DNA of 45,269 bases, taken from contig CAJWZU010000020.1 in the NCBI GenBank assembly GCA_913050115.1, positions 1 through 45,269 on the forward strand, written 5' to 3'. This DNA is from an uncultured Cellvibrionales bacterium. Lineage in GTDB: Bacteria; Pseudomonadota; Gammaproteobacteria; Pseudomonadales; Cellvibrionaceae. Of the stretch, positions 26,047-35,522 are shown in pieces (positions within the stretch are counted from its first letter, which is position 1; each line of letters opens with the position of its first letter). Below the pieces are notes generated by a model, which worked only from the letters and a program-made list of their open reading frames with translations, made no database searches and was not told the origin of the DNA. A program made the translations under genes and the position numbers.

Positions 26047-27354
26047 ATGAATAAAGTTGGACAATTTAGGTTGTTAATATTAACGGCGGCCTGTTGTTCT
26101 GGTCAATTACTCGCAGCCGACGAGGCTGCGGATAATGGCTGGATATTTTCCGGTGATATTAGAGCCGGTTGGGTTGATTACGATTATGACAACCCTAGTG
26201 GTGACGCCGCAATTAATAAAGGCCATAGAGATTCAAAAGGCTTTTACACAGTGCCTAAATTATCGATTCAAACGCCTACAGTGAGTGGTTTTCTTGCAAA
26301 AGTCACTGTTGCGGGGGTCACCGATTTCGGTATTAATAATTCGGAAAAAGAGACTCGAAACTTTGCTTTCGACCCCTCCGAACGTGAATCGTTTGGCTTG
26401 TTACAAGAAGCTTACATTGAATATACCAGTGCAGACAACGCGCACAATGTATTAGTCGGACGTAATGAAATTACCACGCCGATGGTTGAAGCCGATGATT
26501 ACTACTATCTTGCTAACAGTTTTGAGGTGGCTAATTACACCAATCGTTCGTTAGAAAACACTATGTTTACGGCCGGCTATTTTAATAAAATGTCGGGCGT
26601 GTGGGACAGTGGTGCCAATGGTACAGAGTTTCACAGTATGTCTGATGCTAGTTTTGTTGCAGCAGAGGACAAAGAACGTGCCGGTGATGAAGGTGTCAGC
26701 TATTTGGGGGCCCAATATGATAACGATACTCATAATGTTCAATTGTGGGGTTATCATGCAGGGGATCTTTACAACATATTATTTGCCCAATATGACCTCA
26801 GCCAAAAGACAAGTAATGGTTTTAAATACGACCTTGGCGCGCAATATATAGACTTTCAAGAAGACGGTGAGTTGGCAGATTATAACGACACCAATATTGA
26901 TTTCTCTATGTATTCAGCACGTTTTAATGGGTCTTTTGAAAATGGCATTGGCTTTGCTACCGGTGCCACTAAATATTCCGATGGCGAAGGTCAGGGGTCA
27001 ACACTAGGCGCTTGGGGTGCATTTCCCTATTTTGCTAACGGCATGATATTCCACTTTTTTGAGGCGGGAAGTTTGCGCAATGCCGCTTCTTACAAGCTGC
27101 AAGGCAGTTATGACTTGGCACAAGTCGGACTCGATAATGTCGATATTGCCGTTCGCTATACCCACTATGATCTCGACTCAAAATACGCTCTCTCATCAAA
27201 GGGCGAGGGGCAAGATGTAATGGACTTGTCAGGAATACAAGTATCGTATGACAACGATGACGGCGTTTATTTTAAGATGACCTATGAGTATAGGGATCTA
27301 GACAATGAACCTGGCACTGATAATTTAAGGTTAATCGGTGGCTATCGTTTTTAA
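26047..27354 (+). CDS. OprD/MOMP-like outer-membrane porin
   Basis: This 435-residue protein has a signal peptide (cleavage likely after LLA-A near residue 24). The mature chain is dominated by alternating amphipathic strands and ends in Phe (GGYRF), as outer-membrane beta-barrels do. Segments such as FGLLQEAYIEY and the VLVGRNEITTPMVEADDYYY loop resemble OprD- and Campylobacter MOMP-type porins, which carry amino acids or small peptides. It lies directly behind the lipoprotein glutaminase, so it may admit glutamine or related substrates. That is inference from position. A strong terminator ends the pair. Confidence 0.8.
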   Translation: MNKVGQFRLLILTAACCSGQLLAADEAADNGWIFSGDIRAGWVDYDYDNPSGDAAINKGHRDSKGFYTVPKLSIQTPTVSGFLAKVTVAGVTDFGINNSEKETRNFAFDPSERESFGLLQEAYIEYTSADNAHNVLVGRNEITTPMVEADDYYYLANSFEVANYTNRSLENTMFTAGYFNKMSGVWDSGANGTEFHSMSDASFVAAEDKERAGDEGVSYLGAQYDNDTHNVQLWGYHAGDLYNILFAQYDLSQKTSNGFKYDLGAQYIDFQEDGELADYNDTNIDFSMYSARFNGSFENGIGFATGATKYSDGEGQGSTLGAWGAFPYFANGMIFHFFEAGSLRNAASYKLQGSYDLAQVGLDNVDIAVRYTHYDLDSKYALSSKGEGQDVMDLSGIQVSYDNDDGVYFKMTYEYRDLDNEPGTDNLRLIGGYRF

Positions 27355-27400
27355 TCGAATAGTCAATATCGTTAAACTCTAGGGTAAACCTATGACTTTT

Positions 27401-27438
27401 ACAGGCAAGGCATTTAGACAATGCCTTGCCTGTTTTTA
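27401..27438 (+). terminator. Terminator after the porin gene
   Basis: A perfect 13-bp stem (ACAGGCAAGGCAT and its complement) with a 7-nt loop and a T run, about 46 nt after the porin stop. Confidence 0.9.
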
Positions 27439-27555
27439 TATCGGCCTGAATCGCTATTTGGCTTATATTGCCTCAGAGTGTCAAGATAATGTCGGCAATT
27501 TACTTTAACGCTAACATTTAGTATTCGATTAATTATTAAATATGGAATTCAACAT

Positions 27556-27963
27556 ATGAATTATTACATCGCTGCCATGCTTGTTGTTCTCTTGTGCTTG
27601 GGCGCTTGTACTAGCGAACCTAAAATTCCACAGGATCCGAACAAATATGTATTTTCTGACTTGAACGAGGTCGATGCTATTAACCACTGGCGTTTACACG
27701 GCTGGTCTGAAGTAGATGAAAATTCACTGATTGTACGCACCGGACCGAAAACGTCTTATTTGTTAATTTTAACGCGCCCCAATTACGACCTGAACATGGC
27801 TCAGGGAATTATTGTGAGCTCTACAGCGGGCAGTGTTAGAGCTCGATTTGACTCGGTATCGACTCTGCGTAAGAAAGGACTGCGTTACCCGATTGCACGC
27901 ATCTACCAATTAGAGGGTAAAAAACAACGCAACGACATTAAAGCCCGTATTCTCGCAGAGTAA
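27556..27963 (+). CDS. DUF6491-like lipoprotein
   Basis: This 135-residue protein has a short signal and a lipobox LGAC at C18, followed by Thr, so it is predicted to reach the outer membrane. The mature part has the NHWRLHGWSEVDENSLIV segment, then a strand pair, and ends with a IARIYQLEGKKQRNDIKARI block. This order resembles the DUF6491 family as I remember it. No enzymatic motif is seen. It is a single gene, with no clear partner. Confidence 0.7.
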   Translation: MNYYIAAMLVVLLCLGACTSEPKIPQDPNKYVFSDLNEVDAINHWRLHGWSEVDENSLIVRTGPKTSYLLILTRPNYDLNMAQGIIVSSTAGSVRARFDSVSTLRKKGLRYPIARIYQLEGKKQRNDIKARILAE

Positions 27964-28222
27964 GCCTAAAAAAATCGACTTCGGTGTCAAAAAAAGTCAA
28001 CAAATACAGACCTGCTTTAATAAACCGTATAAGCGGCTTTGGTTTAAAATTGACCATCAACGCCCAGCTTCATTTAAGCAGTTCACCCCGTTATAGACCC
28101 GTGGGTGGAAAGGTACTGGCTTTGGCTGGTATTAACTCGCTACTGGTGACCTGAGATAGCAATCAGTGCGCTGCCTTTTTTCTAATGGCTGTGACAGCAG
28201 CGCATTCAAGTTACCGGTTAAT

Positions 28223-29932
28223 TTAGTGGTGGCTAGCTTTTCCCGCGCCCTGTGGGTAGCGGATCTCTTCTACCATATCCTGAATATGCTGGGGCGCTGG
28301 CGTGGTAAATTTGTACACCACAATGGCGACAGCAAAGTTCAACAACATACCAAGAGTACCAATGCCTTCAGGCGAAATACTGAACAACCAGTTTTCCGGT
28401 ATGTTGGCGGCCGGGTTAAGGAATTTAAAGTAGACAATATAGCTAGCGGTAAAGACAATGCCCGTTAGCATGCCTGCAATCGCGCCCTGACTATTCATAC
28501 GTTTGTAGAATATGCCAAGGATAATGGCCGGGAAGAAACTAGCGGCGGCCAGACCAAATGCGAAGGCGACCACTTGTGCGACAAATCCAGGCGGATTGAC
28601 CCCTAAATAGCCGGCAATACAAATTGCCACGGCGGCGGCTAAACGCGCATAAATCAGCTCTTCTTTGTCTTTAATCTGCGGCATTAGATTGCGCTTTAGT
28701 AGATCGTGCGAAATCGAGGTTGAAATGACCAAGAGCAATCCAGCTGAGGTCGATAACGCTGCAGCTACAGCACCGGCGGCCACCAGAGCGATAATCCAGT
28801 TAGATAGCCCAGCTATTTCTGGGTTGGCTAACACCATAATATCGCGGTCAATCGTCATTTCATTGCGTGTGTCCTTGTCATGGGCATAGAACATACGGCC
28901 GTCTTCGTTCTTGTCATCCCAGCTGATTAGGCCGGTTTTTTCCCAGTTACCAATCCAGCTGGGGGCATTCTTATAAGGCGTACCCGCCATATCTTGGCCA
29001 TTAATGGTTTCAATCATATTCACCCGGGCAAAGGCCGCAATAGCGGGGGCCGTGGTGTAGATTATGGCGATAAACATTAGCGCCCAGGCGGCAGACTTAC
29101 GCGCATCGCTCACTTTCGGCACGGTGAAGAACCGCACAATTACATGGGGCAGGCCTGCGGTGCCTACCATTAGCGCGGCGGTAATAAAGAACACGTCGAT
29201 CATGCTCTTACTGCCGTCGGTATAGGCGGTAAAGCCCAGTTCGGTAGAGAGCCCATCGAGTTTGTCTAGCAACGACACATCGGTACCGACCAAGTCTGAC
29301 CCAAAGCCAAACTGTGGAATCGGGTTGCCGGTCATCATAATGGAGATAAATACTGCCGGTACGATATAGGCGAAGACCATTACACAGTATTGCGCTACCT
29401 GGGTGTAGGTAATGCCTTTCATCCCGCCGAGTACGGCATAGAAGAATACAATGGCCATGCCGATCAGCACACCGGTGCTGATCTCCACTTCTAGAAAACG
29501 CGAGAACACCACACCGACGCCGCGCATTTGCCCAGCGACATAGGTAAAGGAGATAAAGACGGCGCAGATCACGGCCACGGTGCGAGCGGTCTGTGAGTAG
29601 TAGCGGTCACCAATAAAGTCGGGCACGGTGAACTTGCCGAACTTGCGCAGGTAAGGCGCTAGGCACATAGCCAGCAGAACATAGCCGCCGGTCCAGCCCA
29701 TCAGATAGACCCCACCGTCGTAGCCCATAAAGGAGATTAAACCCGCCATAGAGATAAATGAGGCCGCACTCATCCAGTCTGCAGCGGTAGCCATGCCATT
29801 GGCGAAAGGGGGTATGTGGCCGCCAGCAATATAGAATTCTTGCGTAGATCCGGCGCGTGCCCAGACGGCAATACCCATATAGAGGGCGAATGACAGGCCC
29901 ACTAAAATAAACGTCAGTGTTTGAATATCCAT
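28223..29932 (-). CDS. Sodium:solute symporter large subunit (VC_2705 type)
   Basis: This 569-residue polytopic protein of the SSS family has about thirteen hydrophobic segments. The start FYIAGGHIPPFANGMATAADW followed by SAASFISMAGLISFMGYDGG is the acetate-permease-like signature. A hydrophilic insert of about 50 residues at roughly 305-360 (with NEDGRMFYAHDKDTRNE) separates two membrane blocks, as in the VC_2705 subgroup. It lies 2 bp after the DUF4212 small subunit, the constant partner of this subgroup. The substrate is probably a short organic acid such as acetate, but the sequence does not fix it. Confidence 0.92.
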   Translation of the reverse strand: MDIQTLTFILVGLSFALYMGIAVWARAGSTQEFYIAGGHIPPFANGMATAADWMSAASFISMAGLISFMGYDGGVYLMGWTGGYVLLAMCLAPYLRKFGKFTVPDFIGDRYYSQTARTVAVICAVFISFTYVAGQMRGVGVVFSRFLEVEISTGVLIGMAIVFFYAVLGGMKGITYTQVAQYCVMVFAYIVPAVFISIMMTGNPIPQFGFGSDLVGTDVSLLDKLDGLSTELGFTAYTDGSKSMIDVFFITAALMVGTAGLPHVIVRFFTVPKVSDARKSAAWALMFIAIIYTTAPAIAAFARVNMIETINGQDMAGTPYKNAPSWIGNWEKTGLISWDDKNEDGRMFYAHDKDTRNEMTIDRDIMVLANPEIAGLSNWIIALVAAGAVAAALSTSAGLLLVISTSISHDLLKRNLMPQIKDKEELIYARLAAAVAICIAGYLGVNPPGFVAQVVAFAFGLAAASFFPAIILGIFYKRMNSQGAIAGMLTGIVFTASYIVYFKFLNPAANIPENWLFSISPEGIGTLGMLLNFAVAIVVYKFTTPAPQHIQDMVEEIRYPQGAGKASHH

Positions 29933-29934
29933 GC

Positions 29935-30204
29935 TCAGCCTTCCTCTTCGACGTTATATTTTTTATCGAGCGCAGACATGCGATTGATATAGACCAAAAT
30001 TAGCGCCAAAAATGAATAGATAGCCCCTTGTTGCGAGAACCAGAAGCCCAGTTTAAAGCCAAAGAACTGAATTTGATTGAGCTGCTCGACCAGTAAAATG
30101 CCAAAGCCAAAGGACACTAAAAACCAAATTGCTAATAGTTTGAGCATTAGCGAAAGATTCGCGCGCCAATAGGCTTGTTGGTCGGCTTTTGATTGAAAGG
30201 CCAT
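29935..30204 (-). CDS. DUF4212 symporter small subunit
   Basis: This 89-residue protein has two transmembrane helices (about residues 17-37 and 52-72). The N-terminus AYWRANLSLMLKLLAIWFLV is typical of DUF4212, and the KLGFWFSQQGAIYSFLALI block forms the second helix. DUF4212 proteins are encoded next to VC_2705-type symporters and are thought to form a complex with them. It overlaps neither neighbour, with a 2-bp gap to the symporter. Confidence 0.93.
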   Translation of the reverse strand: MAFQSKADQQAYWRANLSLMLKLLAIWFLVSFGFGILLVEQLNQIQFFGFKLGFWFSQQGAIYSFLALILVYINRMSALDKKYNVEEEG

Positions 30205-30273
30205 AGGGTATGCTCCAAGGTGTTATTTTTATCGATAATCCGTATTGCGCCAGAGTTTACGGGGCTAAAAAAC

Positions 30274-30309
30274 AAAAGGCCAGAGGCGCTGATAGCGGCT
30301 CTGGCCTTT
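30274..30309 (-). terminator. Terminator of the rnf operon
   Basis: AAAGGCCAGAG and CTCTGGCCTTT form an 11-bp stem. Read on the minus strand it is followed by TTTTGTTTTTT. It begins 18 nt after the rnfE stop. Confidence 0.85.
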
Positions 30310-30327
30310 GAGGTAATATGTCTACGT

Positions 30328-31047
30328 TTAGCTTACAGTGCCGGTGGTACGTACCCGCTTACTGATTTTCGGATCAGCCGCTTTCGCTCGCTTTGCTCGT
30401 TCTGATTGCTTAGCGTCGATAATATTTTTCAGGGCGATTAAAAATCCGGTAACTATAAAGGCTCCGGGGGGGAGTATCGCTATCAGCATACCCTGAAAGT
30501 TATCGCCGAACAGGTGAATAGTCCAGTTCTCGGCCATAGGGCCCAATAGCAGGTGCATATCGGCAAACAGGGTGCCGCTGCCTATTATCTCGCGAATGGT
30601 GCCAATGGCCACAAGTACCAGAGTGAAACCGGCCCCCATCATTAAGCCGTCCCAAATTGAAGGCAGTACTTTGTTTTTACAGGCAAAGGCATCGGCGCGG
30701 CCGAGAATGGCACAGTTAGTCACAATCAGCGGAATGAATATCCCCAGTATCTGATACAGCTCAAAAGTGTAGGCCTTCATCAGTAATTCAGTGCAGGTGG
30801 TGAAGGAGGCAATAATCATTACAAATGCCGGCAGACGCACGGCGTCAGATACAGCGTGGCGAATCAGTGATACCGCCATATTGGACCCAACTAATACCAG
30901 CATGGTAGCAAGGCCTAGGCCTAGAGCATTCACGATAGAGCCGGTAACGGCCAATAGTGGACATAATCCCAGCAGCTGCACTAACGCGGCGTTGTTTTTC
31001 CACAGACCGTTATGGCTGATTTCTTTGTAGTTTACCGGTGTGCTCAT
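30328..31047 (-). CDS. rnfE: Rnf complex subunit E
   Basis: This 239-residue integral membrane subunit of the Rnf/Rsx ion-translocating ferredoxin:NAD+ oxidoreductase has six hydrophobic segments. It carries the RnfA/E family signature [21 protein letters not shown] and the mirrored [14 protein letters not shown]. One conserved Cys falls in each signature, as expected for the intramembrane iron-sulfur site now known in this pair. The start overlaps the rnfG stop by 4 bp (ATGA). It is the last gene of the operon. Confidence 0.97.
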   Translation of the reverse strand: MSTPVNYKEISHNGLWKNNAALVQLLGLCPLLAVTGSIVNALGLGLATMLVLVGSNMAVSLIRHAVSDAVRLPAFVMIIASFTTCTELLMKAYTFELYQILGIFIPLIVTNCAILGRADAFACKNKVLPSIWDGLMMGAGFTLVLVAIGTIREIIGSGTLFADMHLLLGPMAENWTIHLFGDNFQGMLIAILPPGAFIVTGFLIALKNIIDAKQSERAKRAKAADPKISKRVRTTGTVS

Positions 31048-31700
31048 TGCTCGGCCTCCGAAGCATTGGTTGTCACTACTGTTGGTTTCAGCAAACTCGG
31101 TTTGATCTGATCAAAAAACTGCAGTGTGCGTTTTACCGCTTGCACTACCGCGCGCGGAGTAATGGTGGCACCAGTAAATGCGTCAAAATCGCCACCATCT
31201 TTTTTTACTGCCCAGCCATCTAGGCGGGGATAAGACAGTGACTTGCCGTTAAAGCTCAGTATCCAATCGCTCTTTTTTAAGTCGACTTTATCACCCAAGC
31301 CGGGCGTTTCAGTGTGTGTAAGTACCCGCACACCGGCAAGAGTCCCGTCTATGTTGACACCTATCATCATGCCAATATTGCCAGAGTAGCCGTCTGGTGC
31401 GATAGCCGGAATAATAGCGGCTATGATTTCACCTTGGTCGCGAGCGAGGTTGATATCTCCGCCGTCTTTCAGGCCGAGATCAGCCCAATACTTGGCGGGA
31501 ATAGGGTGAGTGTCGACCAGAATATCGTTGTTGTGGCGCTCCAGCGGCACAATTTGCAGCAAAGCTTTTTGTGCTGCTGCACGTTCTGCCGCCGCTATAC
31601 GATCGTTGGTCGCAAGTTTTGTTCCGGCGAGTACACCAGCCGTAATCAGGGCAAAAATACCCAGAAGTACACTGTTACTGGCAATCGATTTTCCCAGCAC
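31044..31700 (-). CDS. rnfG: Rnf complex subunit G
   Basis: This 218-residue periplasmic flavoprotein subunit has one N-terminal helix (about 10-28). The FMN attachment motif is FTGATITPR, with the covalently modified Thr at about position 179. The fold block [10 protein letters not shown] lies before it. The start is GTG at 31698-31700 with AGGAG 7 nt upstream. That ribosome binding site belongs to the duplicated segment described at 31702-31794. It is coupled to rnfE. No apbE flavin transferase is present in the operon. Confidence 0.96.
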   Translation of the reverse strand: MLGKSIASNSVLLGIFALITAGVLAGTKLATNDRIAAAERAAAQKALLQIVPLERHNNDILVDTHPIPAKYWADLGLKDGGDINLARDQGEIIAAIIPAIAPDGYSGNIGMMIGVNIDGTLAGVRVLTHTETPGLGDKVDLKKSDWILSFNGKSLSYPRLDGWAVKKDGGDFDAFTGATITPRAVVQAVKRTLQFFDQIKPSLLKPTVVTTNASEAEQ

Positions 31701-31701
31701 C

Positions 31702-31794
31702 TTAAAACTCCTGTTTTATTATCGCGCGTTTGGCTTTTTTATGGCCGAAACGGGACTGTGGGGTCATTAAGAGAAAGCTCAACACAATACGCAT
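31702..31794 (-). CDS. Mini-ORF between rnfD and rnfG made from a copy of the rnfD end
   Basis: A 30-codon frame starts at ATG 31794, 4 nt after the rnfD stop, and ends 1 nt before the GTG of rnfG. Its last 14 residues (GHKKAKRAIIKQEF) repeat the rnfD C-terminus (GHKKAKRATIKQES). The DNA of the copy at 31709-31747 matches 31805-31843 at 37 of 39 positions with a 96-bp offset. The frame carries the AGGAG ribosome binding site of rnfG near its end. It may serve translational coupling. Whether the peptide itself is made is unknown. Confidence 0.5.
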   Translation of the reverse strand: MRIVLSFLLMTPQSRFGHKKAKRAIIKQEF

Positions 31795-31797
31795 GTT

Positions 31798-32871
31798 TTA
31801 GCTTTCTTGTTTTATTGTCGCGCGTTTGGCTTTTTTATGGCCGTAGGTTCGCGGTACCGTGTAGTAATCAATGAATGGCGCGGCAAAATTCATGAGTAGC
31901 ACGGCAAAGGCGACGGCGTCGGGGTAGTTACCAAAGCTGCGAATCAGATAAATTAGTAGACCGGCTAAGGCGCCAAAAATCAGACGGCCGCGGTTGCTGA
32001 CCGCCGAGGACACCGGGTCGGTAATAATAAAGAAGGCGCCTAACATGGTGCCGCCTGAAAGCAGATGAAACAGGGGTGAGCCGAGGCTGTTGGAACTACC
32101 GTTGTCATAACCGATACAGGCGCAGAAAAAAAGCATCGCCAGCATGGCAATAGGCGCGTGCCAGGTGAAAATCTTCTTATAAAGCAGGTAGATGCCACCG
32201 GCAAGGAAGCCAATGTTCACCCACTCCCAACCAGCACCGGCCCAGCGCGCAGTACTAAATAGCGAATCGCTGGCGTAAAGTTGCTCGACCAGCAAACTGT
32301 TATTTTGTTTAAAGCTATCCAGCGGTGTGGCGCCGGTCCAAGCATCTAAAGCACCGGTTAAGGGCGTGCCAAACCAGATGTGGCTGAGGGCGCTAAAGGG
32401 GCCGATAAGCTCTTTGCTCTCGGTTAGCACCGTGCGTGGTTCGGCCCACTGGCTCATTTCCAGTGGAAAAGAAATGAGCAGTATTACATAGGCGATCATG
32501 GCCGGGTTAAAAGGGTTGTAACCGATGCCGCCGTATAAATGTTTGGCTATGCCGATCGCTGATATAGCGCCTATGGCGACGATCCACCAAGGACAGTAAG
32601 GCGGTATAGCCAGACCCAGCAGCACACCCGTTACCGCCGCGCTGTAGTCACCAAGATAAAACCCCAGTGGCCGCCGCCGCAGCTTTAATATCGCGGCTTC
32701 GACACCCATACAGGCGGCGGTCATCATAATCACATTGATCAGTGAACCTGGGCCAAAAAAGTACGTCAGTGCTATCAGGCCCGGAATTGTGGCGAGAATT
32801 ATCTGCTTCATCACATCGCCGGTATTACCGGGCGTGTGAGCGTGGGGTGAAGTTATGCGCATGAATGACAT
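31798..32871 (-). CDS. rnfD: Rnf complex subunit D
   Basis: This 357-residue integral membrane flavoprotein subunit has about nine to ten hydrophobic segments. The FMN attachment motif is DAWTGATPLDSF, with the modified Thr at about position 182. Other family blocks are GGIGYNPFNPAMIAYV and the TMLGAFFIITDPVSSA segment. The C-terminus is short and basic and is duplicated downstream. It is separated from rnfC by 83 bp and from rnfG by 97 bp, wider than usual for this operon. Confidence 0.96.
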   Translation of the reverse strand: MSFMRITSPHAHTPGNTGDVMKQIILATIPGLIALTYFFGPGSLINVIMMTAACMGVEAAILKLRRRPLGFYLGDYSAAVTGVLLGLAIPPYCPWWIVAIGAISAIGIAKHLYGGIGYNPFNPAMIAYVILLISFPLEMSQWAEPRTVLTESKELIGPFSALSHIWFGTPLTGALDAWTGATPLDSFKQNNSLLVEQLYASDSLFSTARWAGAGWEWVNIGFLAGGIYLLYKKIFTWHAPIAMLAMLFFCACIGYDNGSSNSLGSPLFHLLSGGTMLGAFFIITDPVSSAVSNRGRLIFGALAGLLIYLIRSFGNYPDAVAFAVLLMNFAAPFIDYYTVPRTYGHKKAKRATIKQES

Positions 32872-32954
32872 GGTTAGATATTTCGGTTTGAGTATTAGTG
32901 ATTAAATGCGATGCAGCAGACATTTAACGCCAATACCCAAACCTCTCTCCTTAA

Positions 32955-35522
32955 TTAATTAGACAGTTCTGCCAATTCGCTTTTGGCTTTTTCAAGCTTG
33001 GCGGTCATTTTGTCGAGCCCCAGCTGAAGTGCGTCGGTTATATCTGAGCCTTCGGCGCGAGCCGCTGTCACTTTAACAGTGGTTTTTTCAATGCGCGTTT
33101 GCATTGACCTAATCTGATCTCGCAGTTTTTCTTCCGGCAACATATTGGCGGTGGCAGCGGCTTTCGCCTTGGCCTTTGCTATCGCAGCACTGGCGGCATC
33201 GGGCTCTGGTGCTGAGTCAACGTTTTGCGCGCTCTCTGGTTGCACTTGCGGTGCTAACTCGCCTAAATCAGCGCGGGCCTTGTCCAGTTTGGCGGTCATT
33301 TTATCCAGACCTAACTGCAGTGCATCGGCGGTACTAGAACCCTCGGCGCGAGCCACTGCAACTTTCTCTGCAGTTTTAGCGATACGCTTTTCAATCGAGG
33401 TGATCTGGTCGTGCAGTTTGTCAGCCGGTGACATATTCGCGCTAGCGGCCGCTTTAGCCTTGGCTCGCTCGATAGCGGCTGCAGCGGGGTCAGGTGTTGT
33501 GTCTTCTTTAACTGTTGCCTCTACAGCAGGCTCCGGGCCCAAATCGATCAGCTCTTGTTGTAGCTTAGCGATTTTGCCTTGCATCTTATCGAGGCCTGCT
33601 TGCAACGCATCTACCGTGGCAGCACCTTCGGTTTTTGCGCTGCTCAGTTTGTCAGCGGCAATAGTCATGCGTTTTTTTAGCGCCTCGATACTGCTTGTTA
33701 ATTTAGCGTGTGGCGGCAGCGAAGCCTTAGCTTTGGCGCGGGCAATGGCGGCAGCAACCGGGTCATTGTTATCAGCGGTATTGAATTGCTCGAGCTTCTT
33801 TTGTGCATCAAGCACTTTTAACTCGGCTTCTTTAACGCGAGCGGCCATCTTGTCGCGGCGCTCAGGCTCAGCGTCGTCGAGGCGTTCGTGAGCTTTGTCG
33901 AGACGATTTTGGGCCGAGCTTAAGGCACGCTCGAGCTTGGCCTTCTCAGCTTCTGGGTCAACGGCTGCAGGAATAGGCACTGCAGCGACCGGTGCTATCG
34001 TTGGCTGCAGTAACTCTTGCTCTTTTTTCTCTGCGGCCAGTTTTTTGGCTTCTGCTGCGGCCTGTTTACGAGCCTGTCGCTTGGCTTCTTTCTCGGCTTC
34101 GGCTTTGTCTAAGCGCGCCTGACGGAATTCGAATCGTTCACGAGAGCGATCGGATTTTTGCTTGTCGACTGCCGCCTGCTTTATAGCCCCTTTAGAGGCT
34201 CGATAGTACTGCACTAGCGGAATATTACTTGGGCAGACAAACGAACAGGCACCGCACTCGATACAATCCATTAAATTATGGGCTTGCAGGCGGTCATAAT
34301 CTTCACTTTGCGAATACCAAAAAAGTTGCTGTGGTAGCAGGCTGGCGGGGCAAGCTTCGGCGCACATACCGCAGCGAATACACGCTTGTGCCGGTGGTGG
34401 CTCAGGCAACTCTTGTTTTGACGGTGCCAAAATACAGTTGCTGGTTTTTACGATTGGAACACCCGCATCCTGCAGAGCAAAGCCCATCATTGGCCCACCC
34501 ATAATAAGTCGTGCGGCTTCATCGGCATTGAAGCCATTTTGTTCCAGTACTTCTGATATTAGGGTGCCTATGCGCACTTCGATATTACGCTGAGTATCAA
34601 GCGCCTCACCAACCACGGTGGTGATCCGCGAAATGAGTGGACGACCATAGCGCACAGCTTCCCAAGCGGCTACCGCGGTGCCGACGTTATGGCAGACTAT
34701 GCCAAGACTGGCGGGAACATCGCCAGAGCCGACTTCAATACCGGTCAAAATTTGGATTAGCTGCTTTTCGCCACCCGATGGATATTTAGTGGGGAAGTCG
34801 ACAATTTCAATGTTGCATTCGCCCTCTATCGCTGCAGCGGCTTTTTTCAGTGCCGTTATGGCGGTGGGCTTGTTGTCTTCGACGCCAATTAATACTGTGC
34901 TGGGGGCGCCGAGCAAGTGCGCCAATAGCAACGTACCCTGAATCACGGCATCGGCCTGCTCGCGCATTAAAGTGTCGTCGGCAGTTATATAGGGCTCGCA
35001 CTCGGTGCCATTAATAATCAGCGTGTCGATTTTGTCATCGGCGCGTGGATTTAGCTTAATAGCCGAAGGAAATCCGGCGCCGCCCATACCCGCGAGACCC
35101 GCGGTGCGAATTTTAGCCATCAGTGCATCGCGTTCAAGCGCTGTGTAATCCTCACACTCGTCCAACGCTACCCATTCGTCTAAACCGTCGGATTCGATCA
35201 CAATACACTCGGCATTCATACCTGATGTATGCGGAATAGGGCGGTCTTCGATGGCGCTGACTGTGCCAGAAATAGACGCATGTAGACCGACGCTAAATAA
35301 TCCCTGCGGCTCGGCGATTAGCTGCCCGGTGCGTACCTTTTCGCCTACGGCAACAATGGCTTTAGCGGGCGCGCCAATATGTTGGCTCAGTGGCAGCACT
35401 ACCCGCTGGGGCAGCAATACAGGTCCCAGTGGCAGTTGCAGTGATTGTTCTTTTGACTCGGGTGGGTGAACACCACCGGGTATGTCAAAGACCTTTCTCA
35501 CAGAGCTGACGTTGTAACTCAT
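32955..35522 (-). CDS. rnfC: Rnf complex subunit C with tandem coiled-coil repeats
   Basis: This 855-residue peripheral subunit bears the NAD(H)/FMN site and two [4Fe-4S] clusters. The N-terminal half has an NADH-binding region (GLAGMGGAGFPSAIK near residue 145) and a PTKYPSGGEKQLI block. The clusters are CIRCGMCAEACP near residue 379 and CIECGACSFVCP near 418. From about residue 450 the chain becomes a long Ala/Lys/Glu-rich coiled coil. It ends in three repeats of about 80-85 residues (near 585, 675 and 772), each opening DPxAAAIxRAKAKA and ending LDKMxxKLxKAxxEL. The catalytic core is complete. The long tail explains a length greater than most RnfC proteins (E. coli about 740). Confidence 0.97.
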   Translation of the reverse strand: MSYNVSSVRKVFDIPGGVHPPESKEQSLQLPLGPVLLPQRVVLPLSQHIGAPAKAIVAVGEKVRTGQLIAEPQGLFSVGLHASISGTVSAIEDRPIPHTSGMNAECIVIESDGLDEWVALDECEDYTALERDALMAKIRTAGLAGMGGAGFPSAIKLNPRADDKIDTLIINGTECEPYITADDTLMREQADAVIQGTLLLAHLLGAPSTVLIGVEDNKPTAITALKKAAAAIEGECNIEIVDFPTKYPSGGEKQLIQILTGIEVGSGDVPASLGIVCHNVGTAVAAWEAVRYGRPLISRITTVVGEALDTQRNIEVRIGTLISEVLEQNGFNADEAARLIMGGPMMGFALQDAGVPIVKTSNCILAPSKQELPEPPPAQACIRCGMCAEACPASLLPQQLFWYSQSEDYDRLQAHNLMDCIECGACSFVCPSNIPLVQYYRASKGAIKQAAVDKQKSDRSRERFEFRQARLDKAEAEKEAKRQARKQAAAEAKKLAAEKKEQELLQPTIAPVAAVPIPAAVDPEAEKAKLERALSSAQNRLDKAHERLDDAEPERRDKMAARVKEAELKVLDAQKKLEQFNTADNNDPVAAAIARAKAKASLPPHAKLTSSIEALKKRMTIAADKLSSAKTEGAATVDALQAGLDKMQGKIAKLQQELIDLGPEPAVEATVKEDTTPDPAAAAIERAKAKAAASANMSPADKLHDQITSIEKRIAKTAEKVAVARAEGSSTADALQLGLDKMTAKLDKARADLGELAPQVQPESAQNVDSAPEPDAASAAIAKAKAKAAATANMLPEEKLRDQIRSMQTRIEKTTVKVTAARAEGSDITDALQLGLDKMTAKLEKAKSELAELSN

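Noticed and set aside
33145-33891. 248-codon plus-strand frame opposite rnfC
   Set aside because: It is the mirror of the Ala/Lys-rich repeat tail of rnfC. Low-complexity codon use keeps the opposite strand open; it has no protein character of its own.
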